Positions 1 to 5,723 are shown, counted from the stretch's first letter. The stretch: DNA of 9,094 nt from CAYLSO01 sp964386525 (GCA_964386525.1 CAYLSO010000317.1:1-9094), one strand, 5' to 3'. Notes: generated by a model from the letters alone, not told the origin. Made by a program: numbers and translations.

Positions 1-81
1 CGTGGTGGAGGCTCGCAGCAGACGCTCGAGCTCCTCGCGGTCCGAATCCTTGAGCGTGAACGAACGAAGATGATTGGCCAT
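1..81 (-). CDS. IS630-type transposase, N-terminal fragment cut by window edge
   Basis: On the minus strand an ATG at 81-79 opens a frame that runs out of the window after 27 codons. It begins MANHLRSFTL and continues with an acidic/leucine-rich stretch (DSDREELERLLRASTT). This resembles the opening helix of the helix-turn-helix domain of IS630/Tc1-mariner-like transposases, which commonly start with a 'xxxTLxxxEREELExLxRxxxx' pattern. A strong ribosome binding site (GGGAGGG on the minus strand, plus positions 87-93) sits five bases upstream and fixes the start. The gene lies 56 bp beyond the stop of the exported-protein gene, in the same orientation. The DDE catalytic part is outside the window, so intactness cannot be judged. 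The family call rests on a short N-terminus only. Confidence 0.55.
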   Translation of the reverse strand, partial: MANHLRSFTLKDSDREELERLLRASTT

Positions 82-137
82 GGGTTCCCTCCCGTAGGAT
101 GCCATGACCATCTTAGCATGCCTTGCGGTACGTTACA

Positions 138-1859
138 CTAGTCGAGCACAACGGCTCGCGTTGTCCGCACGCTTGCGCCCTGCCTCAGACGCAGCATGTA
201 GATCCCCGGAGGAAGGTGCGCGCCTTCGCCGATATCGAGGACATGGTGACCGGGGCCCAGAGACCCGACCTCCCGTGCGGCGACACGTCGCCCGGCCACA
301 TCGTACATTTCAAGGACTGCCGCCGAAGAACTTGCGAGTGAGAAGCGCACCCGCACGGCCCGCCTAACTGAGGGGTTTGGGCTAATGGGGTCAAGCCCAA
401 GCGCAATGGGGGGAGAAGCCAAGACCCCTACCGTGCCTCCTCCGAGCGACCCGTCCGCTAACACACGCTGGGCGTAGATGTCGTATGCGCCCGTACCGCT
501 GCGCGCGTCCTGCCAGCTGACAATGGCTTCTTCAGTAATGCTCGTTGCGATTGCCGGCTCTCCTTGATCCCCAGCGGCCAAGCAGACGGCCACGCCGTTG
601 ACCCCCCAAAGCAGTGTGCCTGTCGGGGAAATGCGCTGGGCATAGACGTTCCACGCATTGCCCCGATAGTCGGCCCACGCAACGACGGCTCCACCTGCGC
701 CGTCCGAGTCGATCTCGGGGTCAGCACCATTGTAGTACGCAGCCGCCAAATCGACTCCGTTGGCTGGCCAGAGCGCCGTGCCGTCGGGGGCCATTCGTTG
801 AGCATACAGCGCCTCCGAGGCACTTCGGGCGTCCCACCAAGCGATGATTGCTCCGCCCATGCCGTCCGAGACGATCTTGGGGCCCTGCTGCTGGGATGCC
901 GCGTCGCAGGCGACCACGCCATTGGCCTGCCACTGGACCGCGCCGCTGGCCAAGACGCGCTGAGCGTATATGTCATAGGGAACGAGGCCATAGGGATCTG
1001 CTCCCATACGTCCGTCCATCCATGTCACAATGGCCCCTCCGCTGCCATCGGATGTGACCTCCGGGTACACATTCTCACCCCCGGTGGTGCAGAGGGCGAC
1101 GCCGTTGGTCGACCAGCGCACTGTCCCGTTCGCGCCTACCCTCTGCGCGTAGATGTCGCCGTAGATCGTGCGACGAAAGTCGACCCAGGCGACGATGGCC
1201 CCGCCGGCACCATCCGAGGCGATACTAAGGAAAGACTGATCATTAGCCGCCGTGCAGAGCGCCACGCCGTCTGCCGCCCATGAGATGCTACCGTCGGACG
1301 CGATGCGCTGGACGTAGATGTCGGAGTTCCCGCTGCGATTGTCGGCCCAAGCGACGATGGCTCCGCCCTTCAGGTCAGATGCGATTCTCGGCTCGTACTG
1401 GCTTCCTGCGGCAGCACAAAGGGGCACGCCATCGGGAGTCCACTGAACCGTTCCGCTTGGAGAAACCCGCTGGGCGTAGATGTCGGAAGGAGTAGTACGG
1501 AGATCTCGCCAAGCGACGATAGCCCCGCCCGCTCCGTCTGACACCATCGTGTTGCTTGCCTGGTACGTGACTTGGCTACAAAGAGCGACGCCGTTCGCTG
1601 ACCACTGGGGCGCCCCACTGAGCGATACGCGCTGGGCGTAGATCATCCCATCGTACCCACCAACCCCGCTGCGCTGGTCTTGCCAGCAGATGATTGCCCC
1701 ACCTGCGCAATCAGAGACGGCCACCGGGAAGTACTGATTACCGGCGGCAGAGCAGACGGGAACATTTGCAAGGGGGCTAGAGGGCCAGTCGGCGTGGGCA
1801 GGGCGGGATGGGAATATAACTAGTGCCAGGAGAATGATGCTGCGAATAGATGCGTGCAT
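138..1859 (-). CDS. Exported eight-repeat beta-propeller-like protein with C-terminal sorting domain
   Basis: 573 aa. The ATG at 1859-1857 is chosen because it opens a classic signal peptide: a short positive head, a hydrophobic core (SIILLALVIF) and an AHA|DW cleavage site after residue 23. The frame stays open upstream to 2159, but that extension has no signal-like start. Residues 49-474 hold eight units of about 54 residues, starting near 49, 107, 161, 215, 270, 331, 385 and 440. The consensus is SDGAGGAIVAWxDxR...DIYAQRV..xGxxxW..NGVxLC.A. The N-terminus (25-48) carries only the last part of a unit and the C-terminus only the first part, as in circularly closed beta-propellers. Residues about 484-573 form a FlgD-like/type-A secretion sorting domain (SPNPSVRR, VLEMYDVAGRRVA, PPGIYMLRL). 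Function is unknown. An extracellular or surface, possibly binding, role is inferred. No good terminator is visible between this gene and the IS630 gene. Confidence 0.9.
   Translation of the reverse strand: MHASIRSIILLALVIFPSRPAHADWPSSPLANVPVCSAAGNQYFPVAVSDCAGGAIICWQDQRSGVGGYDGMIYAQRVSLSGAPQWSANGVALCSQVTYQASNTMVSDGAGGAIVAWRDLRTTPSDIYAQRVSPSGTVQWTPDGVPLCAAAGSQYEPRIASDLKGGAIVAWADNRSGNSDIYVQRIASDGSISWAADGVALCTAANDQSFLSIASDGAGGAIVAWVDFRRTIYGDIYAQRVGANGTVRWSTNGVALCTTGGENVYPEVTSDGSGGAIVTWMDGRMGADPYGLVPYDIYAQRVLASGAVQWQANGVVACDAASQQQGPKIVSDGMGGAIIAWWDARSASEALYAQRMAPDGTALWPANGVDLAAAYYNGADPEIDSDGAGGAVVAWADYRGNAWNVYAQRISPTGTLLWGVNGVAVCLAAGDQGEPAIATSITEEAIVSWQDARSGTGAYDIYAQRVLADGSLGGGTVGVLASPPIALGLDPISPNPSVRRAVRVRFSLASSSAAVLEMYDVAGRRVAAREVGSLGPGHHVLDIGEGAHLPPGIYMLRLRQGASVRTTRAVVLD
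438..1715 (-). repeat. Eight tandem about-162-bp coding repeats
   Basis: This is the DNA side of the eight repeats in the exported protein. Each unit encodes GGAIVAW, then D-x-R, then IYAQR, then W-x-x-x-G-V. Spacing is 54-61 codons. Units 1 and 5 are longer because of insertions before the IYAQR motif. A cysteine after NGV-x-L appears at residues 36, 94, 148, 202, 257, 318 and 426 but is missing in the unit near residue 370. The units have diverged, so this is an old protein repeat and not a fresh DNA amplification. Confidence 0.8.
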
Positions 1860-2041
1860 TGGCGGCCCCCAACGGGTACAGCCTTGGCGACAGAGTGCGC
1901 GCAGTCCCGCCGCCAGCTCGTCGGTTCCGAGCCGGGTCACGCGGCGGGAGACAGAGCATAGCACGCTATTCGCAGCGCCCCACACGGCAACAGCGGGGCT
2001 TGCTGGAGCCTGTGCCCAGGCGGGCATCGCCCCACCCTCTC
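1860..2041. other. Upstream region of the exported-protein gene
   Basis: No gene is recognised here. On the minus strand, plus positions 1955-1960 read TATGCT preceded by TGC, an extended -10-like element about 95 bp upstream of the start codon, but no matching -35 is evident. Only a weak GGGGG tract lies just before the ATG. The region ends where the IS3-like terminal repeat begins, so it is probably the surviving promoter region of the minus-strand gene. Confidence 0.35.
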
Positions 2042-2063
2042 TGCCAACGTGGATGAGACACCG
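2042..2063 (+). repeat. IS3-type left terminal inverted repeat (candidate)
   Basis: The 22 bp starting TGCCAACG and ending TGAGACACCG match the reverse complement of 5321-5342 (and of 5426-5447), which starts TGTCAACG and ends TGAGACACCG. They agree at 17 of 22 positions, with four of the five mismatches together in the middle. Both ends obey the 5'-TG...CA-3' rule of IS3 elements. The simplest reading is the left end of an IS3-family element whose right end is the repeat downstream of orfB, or of an older sister copy. About 1.7 kb, including an IS110 element, now separates it from orfA. Confidence 0.55.
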
Positions 2064-3360
2064 ACCCCCCGGAAGATTAGACCATATGGAACGACCGGCT
2101 CGCGGTCGTAGGGTCGCGCCGTCTCGCGAGAGAGGCCGACAGGGGTGGCACGAAGCCACCCTCGATCGCGGGTTAACGCCAGCGGCGTCAGAGCCGTATA
2201 CGAGAGGAGCCGGTCGTGAGCGCGAACGGTATCACCTTCGTGGGGATGGACGCACACAAGAAGGCGATCAATGTGGCGATGCTGCTGCCGGGAGGCAATC
2301 AGCCGGTGGAATGGCAGGTGGCCAACGAGCCAGCGGCGATTCGTCGGCTGGCGAAGAAGCTGACCCGCGAAGCAGCGGGCGGCGAAGTGCGCTGCTGTTA
2401 TGAGGCGGGGCCGTGCGGGTACGCGCTGCAGCGCGAGTTCAAGGCCGCGGGCGGGATCATCTGCGAGGTGGTGGCGCCATCGCTGATCCCGGTCAAGCCC
2501 GGCGAGCGGATCAAGACTGACCGGCGTGACGCGCGTAAGCTGGCGGAGCTGCAGCGCGCCGGGCTCTTAACCGAAGTACACCCACCGACCGCGGACGAGG
2601 AGGCGGTGCGCGACCTGTGCCGGTGCCGGGAAGACGCCCAGGAGGACCTGACCCGGGCGCGCCAGCGGATGGGCAAGTTCCTGTTGCGGCGCGCGCTCAT
2701 CTTCACGGCCAGCAAGAGCGCCTGGGGCAAGTTGCACCGTCAGTGGCTGCGTGGGCTCACGTTTGAACACGCCGCCGACCAGGCAGTGTCCGACGACTAC
2801 CTGCTGGCGATCGAGCACCTGGAGGAGCGGCTCCACACGCTGGACAGCCAGCTGGCCGAGCACGCCGGGCGCGATCCCTACCGGGAGCCGGTCGGCTGGT
2901 TGCGCTGCTTCCGCGGTATCGACACGGCGACGGCGATCACCCTGGTCGCTGAGCTCCACGACTTCCGTCGGTTCCGCACTGCGCGCGAGCTGATGGCCTA
3001 CTTGGGACTGGTGCCGAGCGAGTATTCGAGCGGCGAGAGCCGCCACCGCGGCAGCATCACCAAGGCGGGGAACCGGCATGTACGCCGAGTGCTGGTCGAG
3101 ACCGCCTGGCACTACCGTCACCGCGCGAAGATCGGAGAAACGCTGCGCGCTCGTCGCCGTGGACAACCTGGCCACGTGATCGCCTTGGCGGACCGGGCCC
3201 AGGAGCGCCTGTGCCGGCGTTATCGGCATCTGATCGAGTGCGGCAAACCGTCCCCAAAGGTGGTGGTGGCGATCGCCCGCGAGCTGGCGGGCTTCCTGTG
3301 GGGGGCACTGGCTCCGCCCACGGTCGCGGCTGACACCAACGTGAGCGCTTCGCGGCCATG
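2064..3360 (+). mobile_element. IS110-family insertion sequence (limits approximate)
   Basis: This spans the DEDD recombinase gene plus its upstream leader. IS110 elements lack strong terminal inverted repeats and make no long target duplications, so the ends cannot be read directly. The left limit is placed after the IS3-like terminal repeat. The right limit is placed where homology to an IS3 orfB tail starts, immediately at the recombinase stop codon. If that homology is real, the element has almost no right non-coding end and a left leader of up to 150 bp. That is the layout of the IS110 subgroup, not the IS1111 subgroup. Confidence 0.5.
2091..2188 (+). ncRNA. Stem-loop-rich IS110 leader, possible bridge RNA
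   Basis: Four hairpins occur in the 125 bp before the IS110 recombinase. 2091-2109 is ACGACCG / CGGTCGT with a 5-nt loop. 2113-2140 is GTCG..GCC / GGCCGAC with one bulge, and its loop holds the palindrome TCTCGCGAGA. 2143-2161 is GGGTGGC / GCCACCC with an ACGAA loop. 2176-2188 is ACGCC / GGCGT. IS110-subgroup elements are known to transcribe a structured guide (bridge) RNA from the left end. Position, strand and hairpin density fit that, but I could not identify guide loops pairing with donor and target. High GC makes chance hairpins common, so this is a candidate only. Confidence 0.3.
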
Positions 3361-3361
3361 A
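2216..3361 (+). CDS. IS110-family DEDD transposase/recombinase
   Basis: 381 aa, normal length for the family. The GTG start at 2216 follows AGAGGAG with 6 nt spacing. The N-terminal RuvC-like domain shows all four acidic residues: D12 (VGMDAHKK), E63 (CYEAGPCG), D102 and D105 (KTDRRDARKLAEL). A coiled, charged linker covers about 125-215. The C-terminal transposase domain (about 225-315) has a helix-hairpin-helix-like segment (FRGIDTATAITL) and the conserved serine region (VPSEYSSGES...GSITKAGN). The catalytic serine is probably S271 or S272. The C-terminus (ELAGFLWGAL) is typical and complete. The known family mechanism is cut-and-paste through a circular intermediate, using a serine nucleophile with the DEDD site and an element-encoded RNA. 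No stops or frameshifts are seen, so it looks potentially active. The IS110-versus-IS1111 subgroup is not certain from the protein alone. Confidence 0.93.
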   Translation: MSANGITFVGMDAHKKAINVAMLLPGGNQPVEWQVANEPAAIRRLAKKLTREAAGGEVRCCYEAGPCGYALQREFKAAGGIICEVVAPSLIPVKPGERIKTDRRDARKLAELQRAGLLTEVHPPTADEEAVRDLCRCREDAQEDLTRARQRMGKFLLRRALIFTASKSAWGKLHRQWLRGLTFEHAADQAVSDDYLLAIEHLEERLHTLDSQLAEHAGRDPYREPVGWLRCFRGIDTATAITLVAELHDFRRFRTARELMAYLGLVPSEYSSGESRHRGSITKAGNRHVRRVLVETAWHYRHRAKIGETLRARRRGQPGHVIALADRAQERLCRRYRHLIECGKPSPKVVVAIARELAGFLWGALAPPTVAADTNVSASRP

Positions 3362-3432
3362 CGCTGGAGTCACGGACCACAACGATCGTGGCTCTGCGGG
3401 CAAATGCGGAAGCCATTTTCGTGGCCCCCTGA
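3361..3432 (+). pseudogene. Relic of an IS3-type orfB C-terminus
   Basis: Immediately at the IS110 stop codon a different frame reads T-L-E-S-R-T-T-T-I-V-A-L-R, continues ten more codons and ends at TGA 3430-3432. The intact orfB downstream has T-Q-E-S-R-A-T-E-I-V-A-L-R at residues 337-349 (5190-5228). That is 10 of 13 residues and 31 of 39 bases identical, then similarity fades (V/I-F shared). The relic is therefore the 3' end of a related but distinct IS3-type transposase gene. Its upstream part was replaced or cut off by the IS110 element. It is too short to be functional. Confidence 0.6.
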
Positions 3433-3724
3433 TCCGATCACCACCTTTCGCGGAAAAGCGTGCACCAGGAACGAGAGACGACGGATGGACGCAGGCACGA
3501 TCCGGAGAACCCGCGACGTACACTATGCGACAGGGGCGTACTCCCAGACTCGCGACTTTAGACAGCGGAGTCTCCCGACGGAACACGGTCATGCGGCTCG
3601 GCCCCGGGCAACCGGAGCAACCCGCGCATAGCAGAGTGATTCGTCGTCGAAGCGCCCTGCCAAGTCCGTCGTCTCTCGCTCCTGGATCTGAGCCTGAGAA
3701 AACCACCCCTCACCCAGGGGTGCC
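3433..3724. other. Non-coding junction between IS110/orfB relic and the IS3 orfA
   Basis: No gene is recognised on either strand and no second IS3-type terminal repeat could be found. The only clear structure is a 7-bp stem at 3704-3722 (CACCCCT / AGGGGTG, 5-nt loop) just before a TTGACA box. It has no T-tract, so it is not a terminator. The stretch probably contains the remains of the IS3 copy whose orfB tail lies at 3361-3432. Confidence 0.4.
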
Positions 3725-3755
3725 TTGACAAGGGGTCGTTCCATAGCAGTGTAGA
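3725..3755 (+). promoter_or_regulatory. Possible promoter of IS3 orfA
   Basis: A perfect TTGACA at 3725-3730 lies 40 bp before the orfA start, inside the 11-bp palindrome CCTTGACAAGG. The best -10-like candidates (AGTGTA at 3748, TGTAGA at 3750) are poor, so only the -35 box is convincing. Confidence 0.25.
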
Positions 3756-3769
3756 GGGCGAGGTGGGAG

Positions 3770-4198
3770 ATGGAGATGTCCACGAGCCTGGAGGGCAGCC
3801 CGGTGGGGGCGAAGACCGAGGTGGTGGCCAAGGCGCAGCGGCGGCGGTTCCCGGCGGCCGAGAAGCTGCGCATCCTGCGCGAGGCGGAGGGCTGCAAGCG
3901 TCCTGGGGAGCTGGGGGCGCTGCTGCGGCGTGAGGGGCTGTTCTCCTCGCACCTGGCCAAGTGGCGGGCGGCACGCAAGCGCGGGGAGCTGGCCGGGCTG
4001 GCGGCCCGGCGCCGTGGTCCGCAAGCGCAGCGGCCGGACCCGCGCGATCGGCGGATCGCCGAACTCGAGCGGGAGACGCGGCGGCTGCAAGCCCGGCTGG
4101 AGCGAGCCGAGGCGCTCATCGAGGTTCAAAAAAAGTCTCACTGCTGCTGGGTGTCCCGCTCGAGAGCAGCGGGAAGGACTGATGCGGACGGTCACTGA
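3770..4198 (+). CDS. IS3-family OrfA (HTH and leucine-zipper protein), C-terminus frameshifted
   Basis: 142 aa as read. ATG 3770, with a second in-frame ATG at 3776; the purine-rich GAGGTGGGAG at 3760-3769 can serve either. Residues about 24-80 form the transposase_8-type helix-turn-helix (RRRFPAAEKLRILREAE ... LRREGLFSSHLAKWRAARK). Residues about 93-120 are a leucine-zipper-like coil (RRIAELERETRRLQARLERA). After Q120-K121-K122 the frame reads S-H-C-C-W and a low-quality tail. Shifting back one base at the seven-A tract gives V-S-L-L-L-G-V-P-L-E-S-S-G-K-D then TGA (4180-4182). That is the normal end for this group and makes TGATG with orfB. So either one A was lost, or the tract is used for slippage. 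OrfA binds the element ends and, in the family, cooperates with OrfB or OrfAB. Confidence 0.82.
   Translation: MEMSTSLEGSPVGAKTEVVAKAQRRRFPAAEKLRILREAEGCKRPGELGALLRREGLFSSHLAKWRAARKRGELAGLAARRRGPQAQRPDPRDRRIAELERETRRLQARLERAEALIEVQKKSHCCWVSRSRAAGRTDADGH
4129..4135 (+). promoter_or_regulatory. A AAA AAG slippery heptamer in orfA
   Basis: Seven A residues (4128-4134) followed by G form A AAA AAG in the correct phase (codons 121-122 are AAA AAG), the classic -1 frameshift heptamer of IS3-type elements. Here a -1 shift does not enter orfB. It leads to TGA 4180-4182, which overlaps the orfB ATG (4182-4184). Reaching orfB directly from the current orfA frame needs +1 (or -2). Confidence 0.6.
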
Positions 4199-5309
4199 AC
4201 TCGGACCTCGGCTCGGCGTCGCGCCCACCTGCGCGGCGCTGAGCGTGGCCCGGGCCAGCTACTACCGGCAACGGCAGCCGCGGCCAGCGTGGGGCCCCCG
4301 CCCGACTCCGGCGCGGGCCTTGTCGCCGGCCGAGCGCCAGAGCGCGCTGGACCTCCTGCACGAGCCCCGGTTCCTAGACCTCTCCCCGGCCGAAATCTAC
4401 GCCACGTTGCTCGATGAGGGCCGTTACCTCTGCTCGCCGCGCACGTTCTATCGCCTGCTGGCGGCCGCCCAGGAAGTGCGCGAGCGGCGCGACCAGCTTC
4501 GCCATCCGTCCTACGCCGCGCCGGAGCTGCTGGCGACGCGGCCGAACGAGCTTTGGAGTTGGGATATCACGAAGCTACTGGGCCCGGCCAAGTGGACCTA
4601 CTACTACCTCTACGTGCTGCTCGATGTGTTCAGCCGCTATGTGGTGGGCTGGATGGTGGCGCATCGGGAGTCGGCGCGCCTGGCCGAGCGGCTGATCGCC
4701 GAGAGCTGCCAGCGCCAGGGGATTGCGCCGGGGCAGCTCACCGTGCACGCCGACCGCGGGCCGGCCATGACGTCCAAGCCGGTGGCGCTGTTGCTCGCCG
4801 ACCTGGGGATCACCAAGAGCCACTCGCGCCCGCACGTGTCCAACGACAACCCGTACTCGGAGGCGCAGTTCAAGACGCTCAAGTACTGCCCGGCGTTCCC
4901 CGATCGCTTCGGGTCGCTCGAGCATGCGCGCAGCTTCGGCGGGGACTTCTTCCCCTGGTACAACACCGAGCATCATCACGTGGGGATCGGCCTGTTCACG
5001 CCGCACGACGTGCACTACGGGCTCGCCGCGGCCAAGTGGGAACGGCGGGCCGCAGTGCTGGCCGAAGCGTTTGCCCGTCACCCCGAGCGGTTCCCGCGCG
5101 GCCGGCCACGACCGCTGGCCCTGCCGACGGCGGTGTGGATCAACCCGCCGGCTAACCCCTGCGGCTCCCCAGAGGCCGCAATCACCCTGACCCAGGAGTC
5201 GCGGGCCACCGAGATCGTGGCTCTACGGCGATCCTCGAAGACCGTCTTCCCACCCGACCACCGCGAGAGCCCCGAGGTCATGCCCGAGGCCCTCGCCGTT
5301 GCTCCCTAA
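4182..5309 (+). CDS. IS3-family OrfB transposase (DDE integrase core)
   Basis: 375 aa. ATG 4182 overlaps the TGA that ends the shifted orfA frame (TGATG), with GGGAAGGA just upstream. The frame is open back to 3930, but that part is out-of-frame orfA sequence. An HTH_21-like region lies at about 46-110 (LSPAERQSALDLL ... SPRTFYRLL). The rve core has D128 (WSWDITKL), D191 (VHADRGPAM) and E227 (NPYSEAQFKTLKY). D191 to E227 has exactly 35 residues between, the DD(35)E signature, with the typical K/R seven residues on (K234). WYNTEHHH and the LPTAVWINPP tail match a well-spread IS3 group found in Deltaproteobacteria-like genomes. No internal stop is present, so the catalytic protein looks intact. 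It catalyses strand cleavage and transfer at the element ends, usually as OrfAB. Confidence 0.93.
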   Translation: MRTVTELGPRLGVAPTCAALSVARASYYRQRQPRPAWGPRPTPARALSPAERQSALDLLHEPRFLDLSPAEIYATLLDEGRYLCSPRTFYRLLAAAQEVRERRDQLRHPSYAAPELLATRPNELWSWDITKLLGPAKWTYYYLYVLLDVFSRYVVGWMVAHRESARLAERLIAESCQRQGIAPGQLTVHADRGPAMTSKPVALLLADLGITKSHSRPHVSNDNPYSEAQFKTLKYCPAFPDRFGSLEHARSFGGDFFPWYNTEHHHVGIGLFTPHDVHYGLAAAKWERRAAVLAEAFARHPERFPRGRPRPLALPTAVWINPPANPCGSPEAAITLTQESRATEIVALRRSSKTVFPPDHRESPEVMPEALAVAP

Positions 5310-5350
5310 ACCCATGAGCCCGGTGTCTCAAAATCGTTGACAGGTTCCGC
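5308..5350 (+). repeat. IS3 right end, copy 1 (43-bp direct repeat)
   Basis: The sequence begins at the last bases of the orfB stop codon (AAACCCATGAGCC), runs through GGTGTCTCAAAATCG and TTGACA, and ends GGTTCCGC. It is identical over 43 bp to 5413-5455. Its 5321-5342 part is the inverted partner of 2042-2063. A TTGACA points outward, as expected for the circle-junction promoter of IS3 elements. Confidence 0.85.
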
Positions 5351-5420
5351 CAAGGTGGAACGCCGCCGCCAGCGCGAGGAGCCCGAGGCTAACGTAGAGA
5401 GACCCCTTCGCCAAACCCAT
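5328..5420 (-). pseudogene. Fragment resembling a signal-peptide/N-terminal coding segment
   Basis: Between the two 43-bp repeats (62 bp, 5351-5412) the minus strand reads A-K-G-S-L-Y-V-S-L-G-L-L-A-L-A-A-A-F-H-L, a convincing hydrophobic signal-peptide core of the style seen in the host's exported proteins. An ATG inside repeat copy 2 (5420-5418) is in frame, and a stop falls inside copy 1 (5330-5328), giving 30 codons. It is most simply a scrap of a host gene start trapped between two IS ends. Expression is doubtful. Confidence 0.4.
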
Positions 5421-5455
5421 GAGCCCGGTGTCTCAAAATCGTTGACAGGTTCCGC
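5413..5455 (+). repeat. IS3 right end, copy 2 (solo end)
   Basis: Perfect second copy of the 43-bp end at a 105-bp offset, with no transposase in front of it. It directly abuts the orphan sorting-domain remnant. It is either the leftover end of a second, mostly deleted IS3 copy or the product of a local tandem duplication. Confidence 0.85.
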
Positions 5456-5631
5456 TGGCCGTGTTCGACGTGGCGGGACGGCAGGTGCTGAGCCGGAAGC
5501 TGCAAGGCATGGGACCGGGTCGGCATGTGATCGCCCTGGACAGGGGGGCGCATCTCGCTCCGGGCGTATACGTGGTGAGGCTGACCCATAGTGGGCGGTC
5601 GCTGACGGCGCGCGCGGTGGTGATTCGCTAG
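5455..5631 (+). pseudogene. Orphan C-terminal sorting domain of an exported protein
   Basis: 58 codons open directly from the IS end: L-A-V-F-D-V-A-G-R-Q-V-L, G-P-G-R-H-V-I, L-A-P-G-V-Y-V-V-R-L, then A-R-A-V-V-I-R and TAG 5629-5631. This is the second half of the same FlgD-like/type-A sorting domain found at the end of the 573-aa protein (E-M-Y-D-V-A-G-R-R-V, G-P-G-H-H-V-L, P-P-G-I-Y-M-L-R-L). There is no start codon, signal peptide or N-terminal domain in this frame. The front of the gene is absent from the window on this strand, so it was removed or displaced when the IS end arrived. The natural stop and terminator are kept. Confidence 0.85.
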
Positions 5632-5660
5632 GGGAGTCAGCTTGCCCGTCAGTAACCAAC

Positions 5661-5700
5661 GCCGACGGGGCGGCCGCGCGGCCGCCTCGTCGGCATTTCT
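5661..5700 (+). terminator. Strong intrinsic terminator of the beheaded exported-protein gene
   Basis: GCCGACG-G-GGCGGCCGC pairs with GCGGCCGCC-T-CGTCGGC (5661-5694), a stem of about 15 bp with one G-U pair, followed by ATTTCT. It sits 29 bp after the TAG of the sorting-domain remnant. It may also serve the converging minus-strand relic, though the T-tract on that side is weak. Confidence 0.85.
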
Positions 5701-5723
5701 GCTTATCTCAGGTGTCCCGCGCC

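Larger units (their letters stand above)
3721..5342 (+). mobile_element. IS3-family element (right end defined, left end uncertain)
   Basis: The element has an orfA/orfB pair with a DD(35)E catalytic triad and a right end in ...TTGACA (5342). The usual short leader would place the left end near 3721, but nothing there matches the right end. The only matching left repeat is at 2042-2063. Either the element really spans 2042-5342 and was invaded, or the proximal left end has been lost. The start given here is only the likely leader boundary. Confidence 0.6.

Noticed and set aside
564..1283. Plus-strand frame of 239 codons
   Set aside because: Antisense shadow of the repeat region of the 573-aa exported protein. 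Its apparent periodicity comes from those repeats.
1860..2159. N-terminal extension of the 573-aa protein by 100 codons
   Set aside because: The extension would bury a clear signal peptide and run into the IS3-like terminal repeat and the IS110 leader. The ATG at 1859 is a much better start.
2567..3706. Long minus-strand frame (379 codons) opposite the IS110 gene
   Set aside because: It is the antisense of the recombinase in GC-rich DNA. Its translation is rich in R, P, A and G, has no recognisable domain, and runs across the IS boundary.
3704..3722. Hairpin as an intrinsic terminator
   Set aside because: The 7-bp stem has no following T-tract and is followed at once by a TTGACA box. It is better seen as an IS leader structure or chance.
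3930..4181. Upstream extension of IS3 orfB
   Set aside because: This part overlaps the orfA coding region in another frame. The HTH and rve domains begin after the ATG at 4182.
5308..5455. 43-bp direct repeats as a target-site duplication
   Set aside because: IS3 elements duplicate only about 3-4 bp. These repeats contain the IS end itself and lie on the same side of the element.
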